Source: Paguma larvata
Taxonomy: Eukaryota > Chordata > Mammalia > Carnivora > Viverridae
DNA length: 64,000 bases
Reading direction: 5' to 3'
NCBI GenBank assembly: GCA_030068075.1
Contig: CM057829.1
Location: forward strand, 79,171,132-79,235,131
The notes under the pieces are model-generated. The model saw only the letters and a program-made list of their open reading frames with translations. It ran no database searches and was not told where the DNA came from. Every line of letters begins with the position of its first letter. Position 1 is the stretch's first letter. This document shows, piece by piece, positions 14,101-29,100 of the stretch. The position numbers were made by a program, and so were the translations under genes.

Positions 14101-17100
14101 AAATGTTTATTGTTAGATAAAGAAATTTTTTCCACTATCAAACATTTTTATGATTTTATGCCAACAAACCTTCAATGTGGAGTCCAAAAGGGATTTGGGC
14201 ATCTCCCTCTGTTGTACACCAGGCAGAGGGCTCCACATTAGCCAGTACTCTGGATTTGTAGTAACAGTACTGCTCCAGAAAGACATAAATGTGGAATTAA
14301 ATAAGTCAGACCACAAGGAAATAATTTCTTCAGTAGACACCTAGAGATAAACAGATATGAGCATATTTGAGAAAAATTTCATTAATCAAGTTATGAGGTC
14401 TCTGTCATAGAAGACTCATCTAAAATTAACATGGGTTTAAGGATATTCTTTTTTTTTATTATAATAGTTTATTTTCAAATTGGTTTACATATAACACCCA
14501 GTGTTCATCCCAACACATGCTCTCTTTAATATCCGTCACCCCCTCTCCCCCCTCCCTCACCCTCAGATTGTTCTTAGTCTTTGAGAGTCTCTCATGTTTT
14601 ATCTCCCTCCCTCTCTGTGTCTTTTTTTCCTTTCCCCTCTAGCCCTCTCCCTGGTTTTTGCTTAGTCTCACAAAGTCCACCAATTCGTGGAAACATACGG
14701 TATCTGTCTTTTTCTGACTGACTTATTTCACTTAACATAATACCCTCCAGTTCCATCCATGTTGCTACACATGGCCAGATTTCATTTTTTCTCATTGCCA
14801 TGTAGTAGTCCATTGTATATATGTGCCACAACTTCTTTATCCATTCGTCAGTTGATGGGCACTTGGTCTGCTTCCATGATTTGGCTATTGTCGAAAGTGC
14901 TGCTATGAACATTGGGGTACACGTGCCCCTATGCATCAGCATTCCAGTGTCTCTTGGGTAGATTCCTAGCAGTGCTATTGCTGGGTCATAGGGTAGCTCT
15001 ATTTTCATTTTTTTGAGGAACCTCCACACCGTTTTCCAGAGCGGCTGCACCAGTTTGCATTCCCACCAACAGTGTAGGAGGGTGCCTGCTTCTCCACATA
15101 CCCGCCAGCATTTATAGTTTCCTGATTTATTCATTTTAGCCACTCGAACCGGTGTAAGGTGGTATCTCAGTGTGGTTTTGATTTGTGTTTCCCTGATGAT
15201 GAGTGACTTTGAGCATCGTTTCATGTGTCTGTTGGCCATAAAGATATTAATTCTAATGTTCCTGATTTTCTGCCACCCTGGTCATTTTAATTAAGTCATT
15301 TATCCTGTTTATAATTTTATAAAACGGAGATCTGCCTTTATAAGCTGCATGAGAAAATTTAAGTGAATCAAACAATTATAATGTACCAGGAAAACAGATA
15401 AACGAATAAAACATCATTAAAAAGTAATGAGGGGTGCTTGGGTGGCTCAGTTGGTTAAGCATCTGACTCTTGACTTTGGCTCAGGTAATGATTTCACAGT
15501 TCGTGGGTTCAACCTTGCAATGAACCCACCTAAAGCACTGACAGTGTGGAGCCTCGTAAGTATTCTCTCTCTACCTCTCTCTCTACCCCTGTCCCAATCT
15601 TTCTCTCTCTCTCTCAAAATAAATAATAAATAAAAATTAAGTAATGAAGTTAACTACAGTTTACCACTATTCATATTCAATAGTTATTCTTGGAAAAGAT
15701 TAAAAACCACTCTCATGATATACTTTTACATAAATAATATAAAAAGGAACTATTTTAGCCTTATTTTACTGGAAACCAAATAGAATGTTTCTGTGACAAG
15801 AGTTGAGAAATACCCAGGTAATTACTGCAAATGACATTCAAAATTCTCCCTTCTGAAAGTTAATTCAGGTAAGACTGGAGTTTACAACATGGAATTTTGA
15901 AATCAGATAAATAAACCATTCTGCAACCAGTCTGCCACAGAAAGTCTAATTGGCTCGCAGTATAAAGAAGGCTTATTCTCCTTTGTGATTTTGGTTTTTA
16001 CCTTCTGATGGTGCAGTAAGGACCAAAGGTCTCGAAGCTCTTGTGGAGCAATTGGTGTATGCTTAAGACAAAACATGATGTGATGACTTATCTCCTCATC
16101 TATCTGGGGTTGCTGATTTTTGCTGGACCTGTTTGAAAAATAAAGAAAAAGACAGAATGGGCTGTGAGCTATCAATAAACTGCTAAGAATCTGTTATTTA
16201 TGGGAAGATGGAACACACAAAACTTACAGTGCATTTACTGAAACACAAAGAAGCAATTCTACTGGAAAAATACCTAGTTACTTATACATGTGGAGTTGAA
16301 ACAGGCAAAAAATCTTCAAAAGTTATGGCTTTCCAAAGTAGGAACTGACTTCCCTGTGTTTCAGTAAGACTATTCGTCTTTCCGACAAGTCTGTGTTTTG
16401 TTTCACATGTAGGATACATAGAATAACCTAACAAAAAAAAAAGTTCCCCTGAGGAAAATGGCTTACCTTCTTAGGCAAGCCTGTGTCATAAAATCAGCTG
16501 TCACTCTGTACTGCCAAAGCAGAGCCAGGTACTCCATTGCAGGCCACAACTGAACACTCCTGGTGAGTTGAATTAAGGAGGTATAGTCTGGTTGGAACAG
16601 GGAGGAAGCTTCATTGGGTTTTTTCTCCAGAAAACCAAGTGAAATTCCATTGGCTTTTAGTTCTAAACAATGAGTATTCACAAGATTCTTCAGCTCATCT
16701 AGACAAAAAGATACATGTGATATTATAGCATAATAGGCTCAGGGTCCCAACAACTAGTTATGTGACTGTGAGCTTAGCCTGAGCTTGAGTTTTATACCTG
16801 TGAAATGATGTTATTACTATCTACACAACTATAATGACAGAATTAAAGAATATATGTAAACTCAGCTCTACGCCTGACATTTAATGGTGGTTACAGTATA
16901 CCAAAAAAAAAAAAAAAAAAGACAGAGGGAGAAGAAAAAAATCTAAGGGAAAAACTTAAAATTTATGGGCTGCAGAGCAGCAGATACTTTTAGAGCATCT
17001 GTTGGCAGGATAAACTCTCAAGTAGATTACCTATGTTGGCATCTTCCATAATATTAGCTCTGAGGACCAATCCCCAGGCCTGCAAGAGACTTTTCTTTAA

Positions 17101-20100
17101 AGTCCATTTGGAAGCAACCACTTGAAGACGATTAATGTCTTCCCGCCATCCACTTTCCCCAAGGGCAGGCATCCACTCCCTGACGGCAAGTGCTTTGTTA
17201 AGGACTTTCAGTTGAGAAAAACACTCTACCACCAGCTTGTTCTGAAACAACAAAACCCAGGAGACTCTATTACAGAGGAGAAATGAGATGCTTCTTAATA
17301 GCCTATTCATGTCTCAAAACATTTAAAATATTTCCACGATTCTTCTAGAAAACAAGGTTTGTCTACTGTTGCTCTCAGGAGGTATTACAGTAATTGAATT
17401 AAAACTCTATCCAGATGTTAATACTCTCAAGAATAAGCAAAAATGTTAACATTTAACAAATCAATTAATAGTATTCAGTGAACATTTAGGAGTCTAGTTG
17501 AATGGCAGTTCCCATGTTCCAAAACCTCAAAAGAGCTCATATCTTTGTGTTTGTTACATGATTCCAAGTTGTACCTTAAAAGGAAATGGTCGTCCCAAGA
17601 ATTTTTGCAACTTCTTTATACCAGTGAAGCCACCGGTCGGGCTCCCCAAGCAATTCTGAATATGTTCTGAGACAGTCTGAACCTCTTTGTAGTATCTTTA
17701 AAGAAGGGAAAAGGGAGAGAGGGACATAAGAAAAGGGAGAAGTGCTGGATAGTCAGAGATATCATTTACATTTTATATTTGATTTACATTCACCAAAAGG
17801 CCATGGGAATAAGCCAAAGTAAAGCAAGAAGAAAGTTTCAATTCCAAACCCTCTTCTTATCATCAGTACTACAGACATTGACATTATTACTCTAAATAGG
17901 AGTCTTACTTGTCTTCGTAGTTCATTAGGAGTTGGGGGATCTGACGGACCAGATGTTTTAATACCCAGTGCCAGTGAAGGGCGAGAAGGGCCAGGCCTGA
18001 GGCATCCACTTTTACTGTATCAGCTATGGTCCAAAACCGGTCCCGCCACCGCAGGGAATCCAAGATCTAAAAACAGAGTAAACCACACTCACAAACACCT
18101 CTCAGTAAGACACAAGACACAGATTTCAATTGTTAATCAATACTTGACATACACACATGAAAGGTCTAGCATTTGACTGAAATATATTTAGGGATATTAA
18201 AGCAGTCAGAGAAGGCAAAGCTTTTTTCACCAAGTACTTAAAGTTCAGAACTATTTCCTTAGGAAAAATGGAAGTATTGAGTCATATGGTAAGTGTACAT
18301 GTAGTTTTATAAGAAACTGCCAACATTTCTTACAAAGCAGCTGCATTCCAACCAGCAGCATAGGCAAATTCCAGTTGTTCTAATTCCTTGCCAATACTTG
18401 CTACTGTTAGTGATTTTAACTTTAGCCATTTTGGCACCTCAAATTTCTTTGATAACTGATGATGTTGAAATTTTGAAGTTCTTACTGGGCATTCATGTAT
18501 CTTCTGAGAATTATCTATTCAAATTATCTTGCTCATTTAAAAAGTTGGGCTGTATTATTAGTTTGCTTACATAATTCATATGATATCTATAATACAGAAT
18601 TATAATTTTATGTAATTTATATATAAACAAAATAACACAGCCCAATTTTTAACAGTTTCTCCCAGTATTTTCATTTTCTTAAAGTTGTCTATTAAGAAAG
18701 TTTTCGGGGAGACTCTTAAATATAGAGAACAAATTGAGAGGTGCTGGAGCAGTTGTGGAAGGGGATGAGCTAAATGGGTAAGGGACATTAAGGAAGACAG
18801 TTTCTCGGATGAGCACTGGGTATTATACATAGAGGATAAATTACTCGATTCTATTCCTGAAATCACTATTGCACTATATGCTAACTTGGATGTAAATTTA
18901 AAAAAAAATTTTTTTAATTAAAAAAAAACTGGGGGGGGGGGGGCCCCTGGGTGGCTCAGTCGGATGAGCATCTGACTCTAAATTTTGGCTCAGGTCATGG
19001 TCTCATGGTTTACGGGACTGCACCACCACTTTAGAGCCTGCTTGGGATTCTCCCTTGTTATTGCCCCCCCACCCCAACTTGTAGATATCTCTCTCAAGAT
19101 AAATAACTAAAAAAAAAAGTTGTTTTTGATTTTGATTAAATTTTTAAATTTTTTCTTTTATGAAGAAAATCCTGTAAAATCTTTGCCTGTCCTTAGGTTA
19201 TGAAGATTTTTCTCCCATGTTTTCTTTTAGACAGTTCATAGTTTTAGCTTTTATATTTATTAGGTTTACGATATTGAAGTAACTTTCCTATATAATGTAA
19301 GGTAGGGGTGAAAGGCTCGGTTTTACTCTACTCTATGGACATCTACTTGTTCCGTCACCATTTACTGAATATACACAGTACTTCCACCATTAAATTACCT
19401 TTGCACATTTGGAAGAAAAAAATCAAATGACCCTATATATGAGGGTCTATTTCTGAATTCCATTTTGTTTAATTGGTCTATGTGTGATATGATCTATCCT
19501 TTTTAATACCTGTTTTCACTAAAGTAGCTTTGTAATGCAAATCAGGTAAGTTTCCAACACCGCTCTTCTAAAATGTATTTTCCTAGCATAGTCTCAAGAT
19601 TAGTGACTTCTCTCAAATGCCATGAGGTAAAAGTTATTTGCATAATATCAAATTATTTACCTTTTCTACTATGTTGACATTTGCAAGGATAGTACCAACA
19701 AGCGGGGGAAAGGAACCAAACTGTGATTGGGTATTCGGTAAACACTATATTGAAATTGAAATGAATCTATCAGTTCGAAAACTGCAATTGAGGGTATTTG
19801 TTGCCAATGATAAAATTCAAACTTTCAAGCAATATCTAGAACTCGGAAAAACCAAGACCTTGACAACTTCCTAATATTTCAAGACTTTTCTAATGAGGTT
19901 TGGGATAATTTTTCATGAGTGTGACTGTTTATACTGAAAAATGATGTGTCAACATTTGGAAGATCTGGTAACTCAGCAAACAATATTTTCCAAATTGCCA
20001 ACACATGAGCTATAAATTCCTACAAAAGACTAGCCAAAGTGCAAGCCAGACCAACTGATGGATTTTTAATTTTTTTAAATAAATTTTTTAATGTTCATTT

Positions 20101-23100
20101 ATTTTTGAGAGAGAGTGAGTGTGAGTGGCGGAGGGGCACAGAGAGGGGGGGACACAGAATCTGAAGCAGGCTCCAGGCTCTGAGCTGTCAGCACATAGAC
20201 CGATGTGGGCCTCAAACTCATGGAACTGTGAGATCATGAACTGAGCTGAAGTCAGATGCTTAACTGAGCCACCCAGGCACCCGACCAGCCAATAGATTCT
20301 GATACATGACATGGTTGGTGTATTTTTCAGATTCCATATTACAAGTAACCTTTAGAAAACCATCACATGTCTAGCTGTGGTATAGTACCAAAGAATATTA
20401 TTTACAATTATATGCAATGGCTATGAAGGTACAAGGCTGGAAAAGGGAGAAGTATAACTGTATGAATAGTGGCCTAGACAACATACTGTAAGAGAAATGA
20501 ATGCAAAAACAGATTCCATTTTCCTCTGTCAGAACATCAGAGAGACTAGCAGAAATGTAAAAAGAGTTCTCATTGTTTTGAAAAACAGTTGTTTCTCATT
20601 ACAGTTGTTATTCCTATTAACATTAAATGATTTACTACTGTGTTTTTAAGCAAATTAATAATTTTAAAAATATCTCTCAGATTTATTTCCTAATATAATA
20701 AATACTGATAGACATAACCATAGAAACAAAAGTTCTTTAGAATCTTTGAAAATTTTTAAGATGTAAAGGAGTATTGAGACCAAAAAGTTTAAGACCTGCT
20801 ATCCTAGTTTATTAAAATTACTAGAATAATCTGGATTCAAAACTCAAGGAATCCATTCGCAACAATGATGTCTAAGAAGGCTTCAGTGAATTAAAAGATA
20901 AATTAAAACTCCAGTGTTTTTCAACAGTTGGATGGATTGTAGTACACACATTTGATGAAATATTACTTGGCAATAAAAAGGAATGAACTCTTGATAAACT
21001 GAACAATATGGATACATCTCAAAATAATTATTTTCAGTCGAAGAAGTCAGACAAAAAAGAATACATACTGCATAATTTCATTTATATAAAATGCCAGAAA
21101 ATGATCTATAGTAACCAAAGCAAATTAATGGATATTTGGTTTGGGGTGAGGGCAAGGAAGAGGAAGGAAATACAAAAGAATATGAGGAAAAGCTCGAGGG
21201 TGCTGGATTTGTTCACTATTGTGGTAATGTCTTCAAAGGTGTATACGCGTCAAAACATAGAACTGCACGCTTCAAACATGTGCTCTTCATGATATGTCAA
21301 TTATATACTCATTAAGCTTTAAAATATGTGTATGTATTTAAAACTGTTAAGAACTAAATTTCTCAAGAAATATTGGACACACAATAACAACACTGTAGTT
21401 TATCTCACCCCTAAGAATCATAAACATTTGTCTTGGCACAAAAATTAAAATAGGTCCATTTCCTCACCTCAATGACACAGGCATCAGACACCATCCCCTG
21501 GGAGGACTGTACCCAGAGCAGGACTAGTGCATCACAAAGTTCAAAGAAAGCAGCAAGATTGACCACAATTTCATGGGGCAGGCTGTGATAGCTCTCTGGA
21601 TCTTAAGAGTTGACAGAAATAAGAAAGTTCCATCAGATTTAAATTCATCTCTAGACATTTTCAAACTCAACAGTAATATGGAACTTAATTGCCATCTCCA
21701 GTATGGTCAATTTTGAAAGGTCAAAATTGAAAGCAAATTCTTAGCTTACTATTGTATTAAACTTACCAGATAAGGTATGTACATCTATAGATGTTTATAA
21801 TCTCTTACTGAAAAATGAATATTTTATACAAGTACTTTAAACACAAAACGAGATGTGTATATATGTGTGAATGGATAGAGCACAGACAGATGAGAAGATA
21901 CAAATGAATGTACTATTAACAATAACTGCTTCAAAGGCAGACTTCTATCTTTTCCATTAAAAAAATTAATGAAGAAAGAACCTATAACCAAATACTCAGG
22001 AGCATGAACTTTTTGAGCCAACAGAGCTAGATTTCAAATTCTAGCTGTTACTTGCTAGAGACGTGACCTTGAGCATCTCTGTACCTCCCTTTCCTCTTTC
22101 ACAGCATGGGACCTACACCACATAGGTTACTATAAAATGTAAATGAAATCAAACATGTACAAAGCAGTTAGTCATTACTATTGAATAGAGGATGTGTTAA
22201 AATCAGTCCAGCAAATCAAAAGGTATCAGTGAAATGGCAGCAGCTGCTCAAGGTCTCTTCACATTAGTGACATTATGTAATCAGATGCATTAACTCAAGA
22301 ATACAAAAGATAAACTTCTCACCTTTATGGAATTCAAAGGACATTCTCAAAACACTATTTCTTAATTTTTTGCCACCAACAGGAACCAAATTTGCTTCAA
22401 TAAATATCTGTTTTTCCCGTTCAAGATATATGATTGTCCTGAAATGAGATTCAATAACATAACAAATAGTATTTGTTACTGGTGAATACTACTTTGCAAT
22501 CACATCCTCTACCTGCTGAAACCTTGAGAACCCTTGGAACATCAATCTCCTTCAACCTTCCATTCCTCTCCAGCCCCTGCCAATTTTGGACTAGAGAGAT
22601 GGAGGTGAAAGTGATGACCACTGAGGTTGGGGGTAGCAGGGGACAGAAGACAGATGGCTGGGAAAAGCTGCACCTAGGAAGACTGCCAGGCCTCACCCTT
22701 GCTCTGCCATGATCTGACAAACTGCATTGTGAACTCTTAAAAGTGGGCATCATAAAGTTAATCTCTGGTGTTAGAAGTTACCTAGGGAAGCAGAAGGGGA
22801 GGGGAGACAAGGGAGCCTCTGAGGTGCTAGTTCACATCACATGCATGAGTTCACTTTGTGAAAATTAAAAGCCAAATATAATTATTACTTTTTAATGATA
22901 GTGCACTTTCCTATAATGTACATTATACCTCAATTACAAAATGTATTATTACATTAACACTGATGGTCAATTAAAAAAAATACTGACTCATACATATAGA
23001 GAACAAACAGGGTTGCTGGAGGGGTTGTGGGAGGGGGGTTGGGCTAAATGGGTAGGGGGCATTAAGGAATCTACTCCTGAAATCATTGTGGCACTATATG

Positions 23101-26100
23101 CTAACTAACTTGGATATAAATTAAAAAATAAATCAATTATTTAAAAAAAATACTCTGGCCATTATGTTAAATGTGAGGAAAGGCCAGCTTATATAATAAC
23201 TAGGTTGAGTTGAGTGTGTACATAAGCATGCAGAGGCTTCATATGTCTGCAGCATTTGAGGATGGAAAATGATGTGGACACAAGGCTAAGGATAGGACCT
23301 GTGAGAGAACGAGCAGATGAAAATGGGAGGAGCTGCCAAGAATCACGAACAGAAAACAACAGAAACATAACTATACTATGACAAAGGATTAACTGTAAAA
23401 TAAACACAACATTAATGTTAAGCCAGTATCTCTTTAAGCATCTTGTTAAATTATTAAGAACTTGCAAAATTAATAGGCATTTTGACATCAGAGTCAGAAT
23501 TACCTCACTGAGCAGGGAGCATGAAGGAGAGGTGGTGATGAAAGCCATCCCATCTAACGTCCCACCACTTCTTAGGTTTAAAAGATTACACACAGAGTTT
23601 ATGAAAGGTATGATCTGTGAAGCTATGGTGTACAGTGAGGCAAACAGTGTCCAGAATGGCAGGCTTCACCTACTTGTTTGCAACAGACTCTAAAAGGGCA
23701 AAGAGCTGCTCAGGCTGGTCGGTCTGTGGGTCAAAGTCCATCGAATTTCTAATGATGTCCAAAGCCTGTATATTCCACCGGGGGTCCAAAGGGATCACAG
23801 ATTCATCTGGTTTAAAAAACAAAAATGGAATTTTGCAGTTAAATTCCTTGCCTAGCAAATTTCAGTTGGAAGAGTTTTCTTGGTCCTAATTTGATCACAT
23901 ACAGTCCTGATAGGGAAGGTAAAGAATAGGAAAATGCTGATTTCAGCCCATAATACTAGAAAAGTAAGGTTCAACGGCTTTTACACTATTTCCTTTCTAA
24001 ATGCAAAACTTCTACGAATCCTGAAAATTCATTCTGCTTTAGGACAAAGGTAATTCCTGTTACAACATAAGCATTATGACCAATACATTCACTTGCTCAG
24101 GCCCCATAGCTGATCAGAAAAGAATCCATGAGCTTAGTCACTCAATCTGTGATCATTAATACACAAAAAAACTAACTTACATGATAAAAAAATGAATACA
24201 TTTCTCAACGCGGCCTTCAGTAAGAAAAACAACTCAAGATTTCGCTTAAAAGCTAAAAGTCATTTCTTTACAATCACATAATGTGGCGTTTGCTGCTACC
24301 TCACACTTCTTTGGCTTAAACTTGACACTTCTATAAAGCAGCAGTGATCAGACCTGACCCTTTTCCAGAGGTTGTGAGACCCCAAAGAAGAAAACAATGG
24401 TAACATTACACTGAAGATGGCTGGTAGATCAGCGGAGCACAAGTTTGAAGGTATCCACCATACAGGAAACTAACAAATGCCTACTAGGAACAGCAAAGTA
24501 CATGAAGGAGGGAACCCATTTTCCAAAGTCCAGGAAGACTACACAATCCAGAAGAGATGAAGGCATACCTAGTGTGTTCCAATAGTGGGCAAATGATACC
24601 TGCTAAAAAGGGAACCTGCTACTCTACTCTAGAAGTGTGTTCCCAATGATCAATACTTCGTATACTTGAGAAGCCATGATTTAGTTCAGCCGCCACATGA
24701 CTACTATGGTAGTTTTCCCTACTGTTGGATTTTCTTCCCAACATTTACCCTGTTACCTTTAGTGCAGACAAAGTAATTAGTTTAGCACAAAAGCATCATG
24801 CATATTTTCTTCTAAACCAATGGCAATGGTATGTTTTGATCAAAATCATATGAAGAAGGGGTGGGATATTAAAAATCTGGTTCTGTCAAAATGTCCCTAT
24901 TTCCTCATTCTTTTTAAGTTCATTTATTTTCAGAAAGAGAGAGGTGTGCGCGTGCATGCAGAAAGGACAGAGAGAGACGGACAGAGAGAGAGAGAATCCC
25001 AAGCAGGCCCCCGCACTGTCAGTGCAAAGCCTGACACTGGTCTCGAACCCATGAATCTCAAGATCATGACCTAAGCCGAAACCAAGACTCAGATGCTTAA
25101 CTGACTGAGCCACTCGGGTGCCCCCAATTCTCCTATTTTTCAAACACAGGCAATGAGCACGAATGATGGGTCCCAAATGAACAAGCCAGTTTGTGGCTGA
25201 GTTAGGACCAGAGACGGGTCTTCCACTCCCGTGTTCTTCTTCTGTGCTTGTGTATCATCATCCTCTTTCAAAGACTAAAAGGATAAAATTGTTAGTTTCT
25301 AACAAAGAAGAGGAATTTGCATCTGGATACTACTGAGTCTTCTAAATACTACTGTTATGACAGCGGTAGTTCTGACAGGCCTTTCTTCATGAACTCAATA
25401 GACCAATTTCCTAAAACTATGTTGAGAACTCAAAATCAAATCAGATGCAGTACCTGTTATATTTGGTTGTAATATTTTGATGACATTACTGACTCCAGCT
25501 GAGAGAGAATTTGAGTAAAAATTCCTAAGCGATGCAGCACTGGCTTCCAAATGAATCTGTGTTGATTCTGCAGAGGAAGGAGAAGCAAATGTTAGTATCT
25601 AAACCAGGGTCGTCCAAGTAAACTTTCTGCAATGATGGAAACATCCTATAGTTGCACTGTCGAGAGTAGATACTAGTCACATGTTAGTAAGCACTTGAAA
25701 TGTGGCCAGTACAACTAAGGACTGGATTCAAAATTTTTTGTCTGTGTTTATTTACTTTTGAGAGAGAAGAGAGACGGAGTATGAGCAGGGGAGGGGCAGA
25801 GAGAGAGAGAGAGAGACAGAATCTGAAGTAGGCTCCAGGCTCTGAGCTGTCAACACAGAGCCTGAGGTGGGGCTCAAACCCATGAACCGATATCATAACC
25901 TGAGTTGAAGTTTGATGTTTAACCGACTGAGCCACCCAGGTGCCCCAAAGGACTGCATTTTAGATTTTATTTAATTTTAATTAACTTTTATTTTCATTTT
26001 AGTAGCTACCTGTGACTAGTAGCTCTCATACAGGACAATGCAAATAAGAATATATACATTCTCTCTATTCATTTTTAGACAGATCACATATACCACACAA

Positions 26101-29100
26101 TATACACATTCTCTGGCTAGCTTCTCATGGACAGAAAGGTTCATGTAAATTCAGTTACTTTAGGCAACAAGTTCTACCAACAAATTCCATGCTCTGTACT
26201 TTGCAACCCATGTGATGTTGTTACTGTTGGATTTTTCTTCTTAAAATGAAAAAAGTACAAAAAAATTAAGCATGAAAAATTAGAGCACTGGAATGAAAAT
26301 AAGTCTCTCATGCACTTTTAGGGGAAATGAATTTACCAAAAGGAACCTTTCCAAGATAGTATGGTTGTGTGGCAGTAGTAGAGAAGTATGTTGAAAAAAT
26401 AAATAGTAACATAATATAGTACATTTTTCTTTTGGATTTGACAGGAAGGTGGACAGATACGGAAATGCTAAGAATTACATGGGAGCAAAGTTTCTCTTAG
26501 CACACATCTAAGGGCAGATATGTTCCTTAATTTTTTAACAATTATATAAATAATAATGCCAGGTCACAAATTTCCTGCCAGGAGATCTTCCAGATGTAAT
26601 TTTATAGTGTCCTCATAGAATAACACAGCTGCTGATGCACTAAAATAGGGTAGGTGCAAATATATTCACTTATTATACAAAGTAAGCTTTTGACTCACCA
26701 AGCCCCTGTGGTATATTCTTGGCTAAATGATAAAGCCATTTAACTCTGAGCATCCAATCTTGATTGGTTGCTCTTTCTATAAGTAATTTTACAGCCATGG
26801 CCAGAACATTTGGTTCATCAATCCAGTAAGTATCCACTTCGACTGAACTGAATTTCAAGCTCTCAGGGTTAGGGGACTGCATAATTTTCTCTAAGTCTGG
26901 TAAGGTAAGAGGCTGAACCCTGAAATTGATTAGAACAGCAAGGCAAAGTCAGTACTAGAATAAACTTACATTTTACATCTCAAAAAACCAGGAAAATAAC
27001 TTTGCAAATAATGGATCAAAGAGATAATGAGGAAAAATTTAGTCCCCTTCAAAGGAGGACAATTAAAACATTATCAAGCGAATAACAAATAGGGAGAAAT
27101 ATTGCAATGAAAAAGGAAACTATGACAGATGGGCAATAAATGACCACACAACATTCTGGTCAAACATGCTGGTCACGATCATTACCATCCAGGAAAAAAA
27201 AAAAGTCAGGATGCCAAAGAGATACAACCTCAAGGCTCCACTAACCTGGTCCAGCTGCTGGTTTTCATACTCATCCTGTTAAGGCAATACAATAAGACTT
27301 GTCCATCACTTCGGACTCTAGAGAGGTGAGAATCTTCTGTAGCAAAGAGAGCGGAGGGCAGAGAATCTGGCCACAGGCCCAAGGCAAGGATGGAGTTACC
27401 CCAGGTTTCATGTGCTCGTAGAGAAAAAACATGTTTCTCCAGTAAAGCCTGTGCAAGCTGGCAGGAGATAAAAACACACGGTACACAGGCAACAACGTAT
27501 TAAGTGCTATTACCAAAACTAGCAGGGCAGGAACAGTTTTCTAGGCCCCAATAGTTGTTGTCGTCTCGTAACAACTCTCATACACATCCTTCAATTTTCA
27601 GCATTATAGGCTAAATTCCACTTTTTCTGATGATAGCTAAGTTTCAAAGAAGTAAATATTATATTTAATCTATTTACCAGAAAATTACTTGGGATACCAG
27701 ATCTCTACTAGAGTAACTAAAGTAGTCCACTCTCAGTTCATTAAAGTTACCATTGATAGAATTTCCTCCACCTAAATAATATAGACTGTTATAACTTAGA
27801 GAGCTGCTGAAACACTTCATAGTACCTTTTGGTTTGCTGGTGACTGCTGGGAGTGGACATATGCTTCCCAGCATACTTCAGAAAAGGCTGTGTCTAAACT
27901 CAGCCCTCGCTGTAGGCACTGTACAATGAGTACGGCTGTCTGAATTAGAGTTGAAATAGATGATGTTGGAGAACCTATAAAGAAAAAAATATTGCCATCT
28001 ATGAGCAATGAATTCTGCAAAATCTCCAATGAAAACAAACAAATTCACCTTCACATCAAGCTTTGTTTTACTCAAATTCACCCAGACACTTATTTTACCA
28101 AGTGTTCTAAGCGGATGTTAGGGTCTCACTAGCACATAATGGACGTGTAGGAACATTCATATTCCTTCCCTATCCTGCCTCCCTCCCTCTCTTTCCAGCT
28201 GTCAGAAGCATAGTGCGGGAAAGCAACGATTACAAGTATGACAAAGGATGGTCACATATATCCTTAAATCTAAAGCTGACACACACTGAAGGTAGCAAAA
28301 AGAGTATGGCCTCATGAAGGACCATGCACTTTAAAATCCAACAGAACTACTTTCAAATCTCACCTATCATTATTAATTGTTTAGTTTTGATGAGGTACTC
28401 AGCTTCTCTGGGCCTGATCTATAAAATGAAAACATGCCCTGAAGAATTAATGTGAAGAAGACTATAAAAAAGCAACTGACATTGTACTTAACACATAATG
28501 GTTACTCAATAAGTAGCACTATCTAATGGTTACTCAATAAGTAGCATTATCATTTTTTATCATTATCTTTGTTTTTATTCTTGCTTATTCCTGTGTATTT
28601 GGACATTTAAAAGAAGTAACACCTGGCTGTTTTGAACAGTTCAAAGTTCCCTCTTTATTCTACCTTCAAAAGATTCGATGACCACCTTGAAGATAAGGAC
28701 AAACTTCGCATCAATGTCTAAAGCAGTATTCCTCAAAGAATGGGTGTCTGAATGAATCTATCAGAATTACCTGGGGAGCTTCTTTAAAATACTAATTTCT
28801 GTGCTTCACTCAGACTTGCTGAACTCAATTTCTTAGGCGGAAGTACGGTACTAGCACATCTACATTTTTAAAAACTTTTCTGGTGATTTCTATTTGTATG
28901 TACACTAAATTTAAGATAAACTTCTAGACTAGGGGAGCCTGGGTGGCTCAGTCACTTGAGAGTCCAACTTTGGCTCATAGTTCATGAGTTCCAGCAGCCC
29001 ATGTAGAACTCACTGCTGTCAGTGCGGAGCCCACTTCAGATCTTCTGTTCCCCTGTCTCTCTACCCCTCTCCCACTCATGCTATCTCTCAACAATAAACA

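Noticed and set aside
15431..15510. tRNA-like sequence with A and B box motifs
   Set aside because: These are heads of tRNA-Lys-derived SINEs; no intact cloverleaf with a proper acceptor stem, and CT/A-rich tails follow. No true tRNA gene seen.
27271..27516. 81-codon minus-strand frame
   Set aside because: It overlaps exon 26 in the wrong register; phase from exons 25 and 27 and midasin-like sequence support another frame.
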